DNA of 20,543 nucleotides from Chloroflexota bacterium (GTDB lineage Bacteria > Chloroflexota > Dehalococcoidia > SM23-28-2 > RBG-16-64-32): NCBI GenBank assembly GCA_005880075.1, contig VBJT01000047.1:1-20543 (forward strand). The letters are read 5' to 3'. The translations under genes were made by a program, and so were the position numbers. Numbering within the stretch: position 1 is the first letter of the stretch; each line of letters begins with the position of its first letter. Shown here one piece after another: positions 6,952-14,747 of the stretch. The notes beneath the pieces were generated by a model. That model ran no database searches, was not told where the DNA came from, and saw only the letters and a list, made by a program, of their open reading frames with translations.

Positions 6952-7725
6952 TTAGGAGAAGACCTGACGAAGCTCGAAGCGCGGCCCGTCCTTGCAGACA
7001 AGCCGGACGCCGCGGCGAGTGAAGACCGCGCAGCCGTAGCAGATGCCGGTGCCGCAGCCCATCCGCTCCTCAAGCAGCGCCTGTATGGGCTTGCGGCTTC
7101 TCGCCTCGCGGACGACTTTCGCCATACCGGCGAACATCTGCGTCGGGCCGCAGGCGAAAATCTGATCAGCCCACGAAAGGTGCCGTGGGACGAGGTCGGT
7201 GACATAACCGCGGTGGCCCGCCGAGCCATCGTCTGTGGCCGAGAGCGCCTCGACTTCGGGCGGCAGAAGCTCGGGCGGATAAAGTTTGCTTGCCGTTCGG
7301 GCGCCTTGTAGCAGCGTGAGCGATCTTCCGACCGCGACCGCCTCGTCGGCGAGGGGGATCAGGGCGGCGATGCCGAGGCCTCCGGCCACTAGTAGCAGAT
7401 TCTGGGCGTCTAGAGTCATGCTGTAGCCCCGGCCGAGAGGGCCGAACACGGTAAGCAAATCGCCGGGTTTACGCGCCGAGAGCCAGGTGGTGCCACGTCC
7501 GCGCACATCGTAAAGAATGGCAAACTGGCGCTCACCTTCCGTGTCACGGAAGCGATGGAAGCTCATAGGACGTGGCAACGGGGGATCGTATGCGTCGCCG
7601 CAGTGAAGCATCAGGAAGCGGCCGGGAGACGCCCCCTTCGCCACCGGCGGGCACGAGAGCCACATCAGGTAAGTGTTTTCGTAGAGTTCTTCCTGCGAAA
7701 GGACGACGGCGCGTTCCAGTTTCAT
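6952..7725 (-). CDS. pyrK: dihydroorotate dehydrogenase B, electron-transfer subunit PyrK
   Basis: PyrK carries FAD and a [2Fe-2S] cluster and links PyrD to NAD. Of its 257 residues, 1-100 form the FAD barrel with the PRPMS motif at 52-56. This is followed by a nucleotide-binding domain (LLLVAGGLGIAALIPLA and ACGPTQMF). The C-terminal cluster motif has Cys at 224, 229, 232 and 244 (CX4CX2CX11C), which is the PyrK pattern. The ATG overlaps the TGA of the original carB frame by four bases (ATGA), which shows they were designed to be translationally coupled. Because carB now stops earlier at 7843, that coupling may be weakened. Confidence 0.93.
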   Translation of the reverse strand: MKLERAVVLSQEELYENTYLMWLSCPPVAKGASPGRFLMLHCGDAYDPPLPRPMSFHRFRDTEGERQFAILYDVRGRGTTWLSARKPGDLLTVFGPLGRGYSMTLDAQNLLLVAGGLGIAALIPLADEAVAVGRSLTLLQGARTASKLYPPELLPPEVEALSATDDGSAGHRGYVTDLVPRHLSWADQIFACGPTQMFAGMAKVVREARSRKPIQALLEERMGCGTGICYGCAVFTRRGVRLVCKDGPRFELRQVFS

Positions 7726-7904
7726 GCTCGCGCGGATAGATAGTCCCGAAGCGGCTGGACGGTGAAGTGCGGATCATCACGGACAAGCGAGGAGATGGCT
7801 GCGGCCGCTGTGTCGATCGTCGTGAGGCAGGGGATCCGTTTTTCAGCGGCCGCGCGGCGAATTTCGAAGCCGTCGCGCAGCGTCTCGGTAACCCGGCCTT
7901 CGGG
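7722..7904 (-). pseudogene. carB: detached C-terminal remnant of carB (shifted frame)
   Basis: Translating the minus strand from about 7904 in the frame starting CCC GAA GGC gives 60 residues, beginning PEGRVTETLRDGFEIRRAAA, with IPCLTTIDTA following and no stop until the TGA at 7724-7722. This is the normal end of the CarB allosteric (MGS-like) domain, compare DGYEIRRAA in relatives. The stop overlaps the pyrK start in the usual operon style. The main carB frame leaves this frame at about 7902-7905, so the segment is out of frame and has no start of its own. Confidence 0.8.
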
Positions 7905-10900
7905 CGATGCGCTTCGGCACTTGCTCCACCTTGAGATCCATGGCGCGGATCATCGCCGCCGTGCCGGCCGTGGCGCATAGGCGATATCCCGCGGCCGCGA
8001 GGTCTCGAATGAGGCCGAGTGCTTCCGGCTTCGTGCTGTCGGCAAGGCTGAGGAGGATCGATCCCTTGCGTGGCAGAGACATGTCGGCGGCGGTGAGCGC
8101 CTTTGCGAGCGCGGCCTCAAAGGTATGATCGACGCCCATTACTTCGCCGGTGGACTTCATCTCTGGTCCCAGGTGCGTATCTACACCGATCAGCTTCGAC
8201 ATCGAGAATACGGGCGCCTTGACCGCGAAAAGGTTCTGTCGCGGCCAAAGGCCGGGTTCGTAACCGAGGTCAGCGAGCGTCTTACCGAGCATTACTTGGA
8301 CGGCGAGACGGACCATGGGCACACCCGTTACTTTCGAGAGGAACGGGACGGTGCGGCTGGCACGTGGATTGACCTCGAGGACGTAAACGTCAGATGGCGG
8401 CCCGTCAGGGCGCTTCGGTTCCGGGCGCATGATCACGTACTGGACATTCATCAGGCCCTTCACGCCGAGAGCCGGACCTAGACGTGCGGTGTAATCGATC
8501 ATCTTCTCGACTTCATCGGGGTGCAGACCGATCGCCGGGTAGACGGCAAGGGAGTCGCCGGAATGCACGCCCGCGCGTTCGATGTGCTCCATGACGCCCG
8601 GGATCAGGGTTTGCTGGCCGTCGCAGATGGCATCGACTTCTGCCTCGATTCCTTCGAGGTACTTATCGATCAGGATAGGCTTACCGGCGGCGATTTCGAC
8701 AGCATTGGTCACGTAGCGGATGAGGTCGCGGGGGTTCTGGACGATCTCCATGGCGCGGCCGCCGAGCACGTAGCTGGGGCGAACGAGGACGGGGTAGCCG
8801 ATAAGCTGCGCCGTCGACAGGGCATGCTCGACGGCATTCACCGCCGCACCGGGCGGCTGCGGTATGCCGAGCCGCTGGAGTAGCTCCTCGAAGCGCGAGC
8901 GGTCTTCGGCGATGTCGATTGCCTCCGCACTCGAGCCGAGGATCGGCTGGTTTGCGCGCGCCAGCGGCCAGGCGAGATTGATCGCCGTCTGGCCGCCGAA
9001 CTGGACAATCGAGGGTGGCCCGGTACCGTTGGTCGTCTCGTTCCCGAGGAGGTCTCTGATGCCCTCTTCGTCGAGCGGTTCGAAGTAGAGGCGGTCGCTG
9101 GTGTCGAAGTCCGTCGAGACGGTCTCGGGGTTAGAGTTAGCGATGATGGCGGCAACGCCTGCTTCCTGGAGCGCCCAGGCGGCGTGAACTGCCGAGTAGT
9201 CGAACTCGATGCCCTGGCCGATCCGGATCGGTCCGCTCCCCACAACCAGCGCCTTCTGCCCGGCGAGGGCGATTGCTTCATTCTCCGAGTCGTAGGTGCT
9301 GTAGAAGTACGGCGTCTCGGCTTCGAACTCGGCGGCGCAGGTATCGACCATCTTGTAGACGGGGAGGACACCCCATTCCTCGCGAAGGTAGCGCACCTGC
9401 TCGGGCAGCCGGTCGGCCAGGGTCCCGATATCTGTATCCGGTAGGCCCAACCGTTTCGCTTCTCGCAGCAGGTCGGGCGTGAGGGACTCGGCGAGCAACC
9501 GGCCTTCCATCCGCACGATGGCATTCAGCTTGTGTAGGAACCACGGGTCGACGCCCGACATCTGCGACAGTTCTTCGGGAGTGGCTCCACGGCGCAGCGA
9601 GGCTAGCACCGCCCAGAGGCGCTCGTCGGTCGGGATGCCGACGTAGTCGCGGGGATCAATGTCCCGCCAGGCCGGGTCTTCCCACAGCAATGAGCGACTG
9701 CCGAACTCAAGCGAACGCACCGCCTTACCAAGGGCCGCCTCGAAGCTGCGGTCGATGGCCATAACCTCGCCGGTGGCCTTCATCTGCGTGCCGGTGCACC
9801 GTTCGCCGAGCGGAAACTTGTCGAACGGCCAGCGAGGGATTTTCACGACGCAGTAGTCGAGGGCCGGCTCGAACGCGGCCGTCGTCTTGCCGGTCACGCG
9901 GTTCGGGATCTGGTCGAGTGTCTTGCCGACAGCGATCTTTGCGGCGACCCGCGCGATCGGATAACCGGTTGCCTTTGAAGCGAGTGCAGAGCTGCGGGAC
10001 ACGCGCGGGTTGACCTCGATCACGTAGTACGGCGGGCGGCCGCCGGCGCCCGGCTCCCACTCGGCGATCTCCCGGCGCGGCGCAAGCGCGAACTGGATGT
10101 TGCAGCCGCCCTCGATGCCCAGAGCGCGGATGATCTTGAGCGAGGCCGAGCGCAGCATCTGGTATTCCTTGTCGGAGAGTGTCTGGCTCGGCGCGACGAC
10201 GATGCTGTCGCCGGTGTGGACGCCCATCGGGTCGATGTTCTCCATGTTGCAGACGGTGATGCAGTTGTCCGCGCCGTCACGCATCACCTCGTACTCGATC
10301 TCCTTCCAGCCGAGCAGCGATCGCTCCAAAAGCACCTGGTGGATCGGCGAAGCGGCAAGGCCGCCGCGCGACACGTGCTCTAGCTCATCGAACGTATGCG
10401 CGATCCCGCCGCCTGTGCCGCCAAGCGTGTAGGCGGGGCGCACCACAGTCGGCAGGCCAATGCGCTTGGCCACCGAGCGCGCGTGATCGAGCTCCGTCAC
10501 GATCTCGCTCTCGGGCACGGGCTCGCCGATGCTAATAAGGAGGTCGCGGAAGAGCTCGCGGTCCTCCGCCGCGCGGATCGTCTCGATGGGCGTGCCAAGA
10601 GAGCGCATGTCGAAGCAATCGAGGACGCCGGAATCGGCGAGCGCCACGGCGAGGTTGAGCCCTGTCTGGCCGCCGAGTGTCGGGAGCAGCCCATCCGGCC
10701 GCTCGCGCTCGATGATGCGGGAGATGATATCGACCGTCAGGGGCTCGATGTAGATGGTGTCGGCGATGCCTTCGTCCGTCATGATCGTGGCGGGGTTCGA
10801 GTTCACGAGGACGGTGTGTACGCCCTCCTCGCGCAGCGAGCGGCAGGCCTGCGAGCCGGAGTAGTCGAACTCTGCGGCCTGCCCGATGACGATCGGCCCG

Positions 10901-10935
10901 GAGCCGATGATGAGGACGCGTGAGGGCTTAGACAT
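7843..10935 (-). CDS. carB: carbamoyl-phosphate synthase large subunit CarB, C-terminus frameshifted
   Basis: CarB makes carbamoyl phosphate from bicarbonate, ATP and ammonia supplied by CarA. The 1030-residue frame has the family's internal duplication: SKPSRVLIIGSGPIVIGQAA starts the first half and KALVVGSGPIRIGQGIEFDY the second. Each half carries its ATP-grasp motifs (IEVNPRVSRSSALASKATGYP; LEVNPRASRTVPFLSKVTGVP) and GGQT. The last domain begins normally (STGEVMG, LSLADSTKPEALGLIRDL, ATAGTAAMIRAM), then after VEQVPKRIA it turns into an Arg-rich, unrelated tail of 19 residues (RRPGYRDAARRL...) and stops. The real end continues in another frame to 7722. About 18-22 residues of the expected domain also seem to be missing. 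Both catalytic halves are intact; regulation by UMP/IMP-type effectors is probably lost. It starts two bases after the upstream gene. Confidence 0.93.
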   Translation of the reverse strand: MSKPSRVLIIGSGPIVIGQAAEFDYSGSQACRSLREEGVHTVLVNSNPATIMTDEGIADTIYIEPLTVDIISRIIERERPDGLLPTLGGQTGLNLAVALADSGVLDCFDMRSLGTPIETIRAAEDRELFRDLLISIGEPVPESEIVTELDHARSVAKRIGLPTVVRPAYTLGGTGGGIAHTFDELEHVSRGGLAASPIHQVLLERSLLGWKEIEYEVMRDGADNCITVCNMENIDPMGVHTGDSIVVAPSQTLSDKEYQMLRSASLKIIRALGIEGGCNIQFALAPRREIAEWEPGAGGRPPYYVIEVNPRVSRSSALASKATGYPIARVAAKIAVGKTLDQIPNRVTGKTTAAFEPALDYCVVKIPRWPFDKFPLGERCTGTQMKATGEVMAIDRSFEAALGKAVRSLEFGSRSLLWEDPAWRDIDPRDYVGIPTDERLWAVLASLRRGATPEELSQMSGVDPWFLHKLNAIVRMEGRLLAESLTPDLLREAKRLGLPDTDIGTLADRLPEQVRYLREEWGVLPVYKMVDTCAAEFEAETPYFYSTYDSENEAIALAGQKALVVGSGPIRIGQGIEFDYSAVHAAWALQEAGVAAIIANSNPETVSTDFDTSDRLYFEPLDEEGIRDLLGNETTNGTGPPSIVQFGGQTAINLAWPLARANQPILGSSAEAIDIAEDRSRFEELLQRLGIPQPPGAAVNAVEHALSTAQLIGYPVLVRPSYVLGGRAMEIVQNPRDLIRYVTNAVEIAAGKPILIDKYLEGIEAEVDAICDGQQTLIPGVMEHIERAGVHSGDSLAVYPAIGLHPDEVEKMIDYTARLGPALGVKGLMNVQYVIMRPEPKRPDGPPSDVYVLEVNPRASRTVPFLSKVTGVPMVRLAVQVMLGKTLADLGYEPGLWPRQNLFAVKAPVFSMSKLIGVDTHLGPEMKSTGEVMGVDHTFEAALAKALTAADMSLPRKGSILLSLADSTKPEALGLIRDLAAAGYRLCATAGTAAMIRAMDLKVEQVPKRIARRPGYRDAARRLRNSPRGR

Positions 10936-10937
10936 GC

Positions 10938-11882
10938 TCAGCTGCCGGCCCCGCTGACTTTTGCGACGTAAGCATAAGCCTCATCAAAGTAGCGGCTGAG
11001 CTCGCCGAGATCCGCATGTTTATTGGGCACGTTAAAGTAAATCTGGTGGTATTCCTTCAACCAGCTAACTTGATCAGCCCACGACGGGACGGCGAGACCC
11101 AGTTCCTCAGCCGGTAGCTTCAACCAGATACACCAACCCTTCGCCCACCGATTCTCCGTCCCGAATACATTCCAGCTTCCAGCGGTCTGGAACGGCGTGT
11201 AGTTTTTCCGAAAGCGAAATTGGAGAGACCATCCCTTCTCGGCGCAAACCTCTTGGACGTGACTGACAAGCCACTTCGCGAGCTCGATGCGGTCCGCTGA
11301 GATCTTCAAATCACGTTCATAGCGATCCCAATCCCACTCCTCTTGCATCGTAACTGCGGTAACTTTGTCGGGCGTGTGAAGTCTCGCATTAACTACAGCG
11401 AGAAATTCTGACCCAAGCTCAAATCGCTTGACCTCAAGGAAGGAGAACTCAAAAGCCGCTATGAAGTGGCTCAGTTCGAGAGCCTCATCGATAATCTCGG
11501 GTGCGACGATGACAATCCGAGGCTTGAGGTCTACATTGTCGGTTTTGACCCCGTCCTTCTGGAGGAGCAGCTTGATGCTGTCTGGGTTCGCAGATACCCA
11601 GCTGGCGTATCTTAAGACTTGCAACAAAATATTGGTATCGGCGGGAACGTTCTTCAGTTCAATTAACAGAAGCTTCGCCTGCTCGAGCGACTGATCAATA
11701 GCGAGAAGGCCGATCCTGCCTAGGCCCGTATCCACCTCGTCGCCAAACATTCGGACGCGTTCACCCAAAAGGCCGGGGTTGCTCTTCAAAAACGTCTTTA
11801 GGTCGCCTACCTCATCGATAAACGGCGCTTCTGCAAGGGCTTCGGCTGTGGACTCAGCTCCGATCCGGAACAGCTTAGTCAT
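10938..11882 (-). CDS. PD-(D/E)XK nuclease-like protein (DUF91/NucS-like core), possibly inactive
   Basis: The product is 314 residues. Residues 24-100 resemble the core shared by NucS/DUF91-type nucleases: DLKTFLKSNPGLLGE, then GLGRIGLLAID, then LLLIELKN (E75, K77) and a QxxxY motif in LLQVLRYASW (Q88, Y92). In relatives the middle motif is usually GRIDLLAID, where the Asp binds metal. Here residue 58 is Gly, coded GGC, one transition away from Asp GAC. The C-terminal half (about 180-300) is Trp- and Arg-rich and of unknown role. Its base composition is lower in GC than its neighbours, which suggests transfer. It sits inside the pyr operon, 9 nt after the GNAT gene and 2 nt before carB. It has no known part in pyrimidine synthesis. 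The family call is from motifs only. Confidence 0.68.
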   Translation of the reverse strand: MTKLFRIGAESTAEALAEAPFIDEVGDLKTFLKSNPGLLGERVRMFGDEVDTGLGRIGLLAIDQSLEQAKLLLIELKNVPADTNILLQVLRYASWVSANPDSIKLLLQKDGVKTDNVDLKPRIVIVAPEIIDEALELSHFIAAFEFSFLEVKRFELGSEFLAVVNARLHTPDKVTAVTMQEEWDWDRYERDLKISADRIELAKWLVSHVQEVCAEKGWSLQFRFRKNYTPFQTAGSWNVFGTENRWAKGWCIWLKLPAEELGLAVPSWADQVSWLKEYHQIYFNVPNKHADLGELSRYFDEAYAYVAKVSGAGS

Positions 11883-11891
11883 TCCTTGGCC

Positions 11892-12347
11892 TCACAGCGG
11901 CAGCTCGTACTCCATGCCCTGCCCCACCACCTGCGCGAGCGAGCCGATATCGCTGAAGAAACTCAGCGCGGGCTCGTTGCCTTCGGGCAGGGTACCGCGC
12001 AGCTTCTGGTATCCGGCCCCGCGCGCGAAGTCCGTTGCCATGAGTGCGAGCTCTCGGCCGACGCCTTTGCGACGGGCAGCGCGGAGGAGCCAGACGCCGA
12101 GCACGGCCTGCTCGGCGTCGTCCGGGTCCGGCGTCAGGGCGGCGAAACCACTGATCTCGCCGGCGTTGTCGGAGACGAACATGCCTCCACGGTCGCCGTA
12201 CGACGAAAGCAACTGCGCGACGCCGTCCTTGGTTGGGCGCTGGGGCAGGCCGCTGTTGGCACCGAGCTCGTCCCAGACGGCCGCGCCGACGGCGGCGATG
12301 GCGGCGGCGTCCTTCTCGGTGGCCTGGCGATATTCGAGCTCAGCCAT
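11892..12347 (-). CDS. GNAT-family N-acetyltransferase
   Basis: The 151-residue protein has the GNAT fold. A start like EYRQATEKDAAAI is followed by a beta-hairpin with ISGFAAL, the acetyl-CoA pyrophosphate loop RRKGVGRE at about 92-99, and the late helix PALSFFSDIGS. The substrate is unknown. Its ATG shares one base with the carA stop (TGATG), and it has the same high GC as carA, so it is a settled member of the pyr operon. Whether it acts on a pyrimidine-pathway protein or metabolite is not shown. Confidence 0.88.
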   Translation of the reverse strand: MAELEYRQATEKDAAAIAAVGAAVWDELGANSGLPQRPTKDGVAQLLSSYGDRGGMFVSDNAGEISGFAALTPDPDDAEQAVLGVWLLRAARRKGVGRELALMATDFARGAGYQKLRGTLPEGNEPALSFFSDIGSLAQVVGQGMEYELPL

Positions 12348-13453
12348 CAGGAGGCACTCCCTTTCGTGGGCTCGAATTTCTCGATTATCTCGAGGAAGCG
12401 GTCGAACACGTAGACGTTGTCGAGCGGTCCCGGCGAAGCCTCCGAATGATACTGGATCGAAATGACGGGCTCGGTGCGGTGACGAAGGCCCTCGCAGGTA
12501 CCGTCATTCAGGTGCACCTGCGAGACCTCGATGTCGCTGGAGAGGCGGTCGGAGTCGACGGCGTAGCCGTGATTCTGAGATGTGATGTGCACCCGTCCGG
12601 TCGCGACGTCGTTCACCGGGTGGTTGGCGCCGCGGTGGCCGAACTTGAGCTTGAAGGTACTGGCACCAAAGGCGCGCCCGAGGACCTGGTGGCCGAGGCA
12701 GATGCCGAGAATCGGGGCCTTGCCGATGAGCGACTTGATGGTCGCGACCTGGTAGTCGAGAAACGCCGGGTCGCCAGGACCGGGAGAGAAGACGATGCCG
12801 TCCGGCTTGAGGGAAAGTACTTCTTCCGATGAGGTGATGGCAGGGACCGTCGTCAACCTGCAACCGCGGTCCGATAGCAGGCGGAGGATGTTGTACTTCA
12901 CCCCGCTGTCCACGACCACGATGTGGCGGTGCGCTGCGGAGGAGCGTTCCCATTCGTAAGGCTCGTCTGTGGTTACTTCGCGCACGAGGTCGGTGTCGCC
13001 GTAACTCGGCACAGAACGCAGGCGCGCGAGCGCCGCGTCGATGCGTTCGTCGCTTGTAATCGCGCCCATCATGACGCCAGAGGTGCGCAGGCGGCGAGTG
13101 AGGGCGCGCGTGTCCACGCTCGCGATGGCGGGGATGTCCTGCGAGGCGAGGTATTCGTGCAGTGTCATGTCGGAGGCCCAATGGGACGGTAGATTGCACG
13201 TCTCGTGGACGATAAGGCCCCGGACCTGAATGCGCTTCGATTCGACCGTCTCGCGGTTGATGCCATAGTTGCCCGCGAGCGGGTACGTCAGGACGAGCAC
13301 CTGACCAGCAAATGATGGGTCGGTGAGCATCTCCTGGTACCCGGTCATCGCCGTCGAGAAGACGACCTCGCCGTGGGAGCGGGCGGGCGCGCCGAAGGGC
13401 TTGCCTTCGAAGATAGTGCCGTCTTCCAGGACGAGCAGGGCCTTAGCGGCCAT
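12347..13453 (-). CDS. carA: carbamoyl-phosphate synthase small subunit CarA
   Basis: CarA releases ammonia from glutamine and passes it to CarB. The 368-residue protein has the N-terminal CarA domain (LLVLEDGTIFEGKPFG, TGYQEMLTDPS, GNYGI, VDTRALTRRLR) and a class I glutamine amidotransferase domain with the nucleophile Cys252 in GICLGHQ and the His336/Glu338 pair in YHSEASPGP. The start at 13453 (MAAKALL) is preceded by GGAAGGA and overlaps the end of pyrC by 11 bases. A longer frame upstream lies inside pyrC and is not needed. The length is normal for the family. Confidence 0.95.
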   Translation of the reverse strand: MAAKALLVLEDGTIFEGKPFGAPARSHGEVVFSTAMTGYQEMLTDPSFAGQVLVLTYPLAGNYGINRETVESKRIQVRGLIVHETCNLPSHWASDMTLHEYLASQDIPAIASVDTRALTRRLRTSGVMMGAITSDERIDAALARLRSVPSYGDTDLVREVTTDEPYEWERSSAAHRHIVVVDSGVKYNILRLLSDRGCRLTTVPAITSSEEVLSLKPDGIVFSPGPGDPAFLDYQVATIKSLIGKAPILGICLGHQVLGRAFGASTFKLKFGHRGANHPVNDVATGRVHITSQNHGYAVDSDRLSSDIEVSQVHLNDGTCEGLRHRTEPVISIQYHSEASPGPLDNVYVFDRFLEIIEKFEPTKGSAS

Positions 13454-14747
13454 CGAAGACGATCCTTCCGTCATAGATCGTTGCTGCCACTCCTCCGTGA
13501 AGCGTCCGCCCAGCCAGGGGAGTGTTCTTCCCCTTGCTCGCGAATGTCTCCGGCTCGACCGTCCACTCGGCCTCCGGTTCGACCAACACGACGTCGCCGG
13601 GCGCGCCTGCGGAGAGCGTGCCGAGCCCTTCGATGCGCGCATCAAGGCCGAGCGCGCGGACGGGACCGATCGTTAGTGCGCGGACCGCCTCTTGGAGCGA
13701 GAGCGCGGTGAGCGCGAGTCCCAACGCTGTCTCGAGGCCGCTGATGCCAAAGGCGGCGGTATCGAATTCGCACAACTTGTCCTGGATGGCGTGCGGCGCG
13801 TGGTCCGTCGCTATGCAGTCGATGGTACCGTCGCGCAAGCCCTCCGCGCAGGCTTCGGCGTCAAATTGCGTGCGCAGAGGCGGGTTGACCTTGGCGTTCG
13901 TGTCGTAGGCGAGGCCGCCGGGAGCCTCCCCGGCGTCGATGATCGCTTCGTGGGTGAGCGTCAGGTGGTGCGGCGTGACCTCCGCTGTAACGCGCACCGC
14001 GCGAGATTTCGCTTGCCGGATGATGGAGACTGACCCGGCGGTGCTCACGTGCGCGATGTGGACGTGCGAGCCGGTCGCTTCGGCGAGCGCGATGTCGCGC
14101 GCGACGATCGTCTCTTCGGCAGCAGCGGGATTGCCCCGCAGGCCCAGCCGGGTCGAGACCCAGCCCTCATGCATGACGCCGCCCGCGGAAAGCACCGCGT
14201 CCTCGCAGTGGTCGATGACCGGCACGCCGAGCATACCGGCGTACTCGAGCGCACTGCGCATCAGATGAGCATCGGCGACTGGCGCGCCGTCGTCGGTGAA
14301 GGCGACGGCGCCTACCTGCGCGAGCTCTGCAAGGTCGGCGAGTTCCTTGCCCACGCGGCCTCGTGTGATGCAGGCGATCGGCAGAACGCGGACGGCGCCT
14401 TGCGTCTGGGCGGTCCGCAGGACGAACTCGATCATGCCGGCGGAATCGATCGGCGGCTCAGTGTTGGGCATTGCGCAGACCGTCGTGAAGCCGCCGCGGG
14501 CGGCGGCCCGCGTGCCACTCGCGATCGTTTCCTTGTGCTCAAGGCCCGGCTCGCGTAAGTGCGCGTGGATATCGACGAAACCAGGGCACACTACAAGACC
14601 GCTCGCGTTGATGGTCTCGCTCGCATCCTTGCCGGCATACGGCCCCACTTCGGCGATGTGGCCGTCGGCGATGAGTAAATCAGCGATGGTGTCGACGCTC
14701 TTCGCCGGGTCAATTACGCGGCCACCGCGAATGGCGAGAGTCGTCAC
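13443..14747 (-). CDS. pyrC: dihydroorotase PyrC, type I
   Basis: This zinc amidohydrolase cyclises carbamoyl aspartate to dihydroorotate, the third step of UMP synthesis. The 434 residues show the metal-binding DIHAHLREPG (His 61 and 63), the AMPNTEPP substrate motif, the TDDG segment typical of type I enzymes (Asp near 152), His 180 in DHCED, His 233 in HIAHVS and the catalytic Asp 315 in TDHAPH. The GTG start overlaps the pyrB stop by four bases (GTGA). The length fits type I enzymes of about 430 residues. Confidence 0.95.
   Translation of the reverse strand: MTTLAIRGGRVIDPAKSVDTIADLLIADGHIAEVGPYAGKDASETINASGLVVCPGFVDIHAHLREPGLEHKETIASGTRAAARGGFTTVCAMPNTEPPIDSAGMIEFVLRTAQTQGAVRVLPIACITRGRVGKELADLAELAQVGAVAFTDDGAPVADAHLMRSALEYAGMLGVPVIDHCEDAVLSAGGVMHEGWVSTRLGLRGNPAAAEETIVARDIALAEATGSHVHIAHVSTAGSVSIIRQAKSRAVRVTAEVTPHHLTLTHEAIIDAGEAPGGLAYDTNAKVNPPLRTQFDAEACAEGLRDGTIDCIATDHAPHAIQDKLCEFDTAAFGISGLETALGLALTALSLQEAVRALTIGPVRALGLDARIEGLGTLSAGAPGDVVLVEPEAEWTVEPETFASKGKNTPLAGRTLHGGVAATIYDGRIVFDGR

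Noticed and set aside
7544..7978. Minus-strand frame of 144 codons across the carB/pyrK junction
   Set aside because: It is the third frame at the carB lesion, with an Arg/Pro-rich product; the conserved CarB tail lies in a different frame.
10396..10923. Plus-strand frame of 175 codons opposite carB
   Set aside because: It is antisense to strongly conserved carB codons and has no family features.
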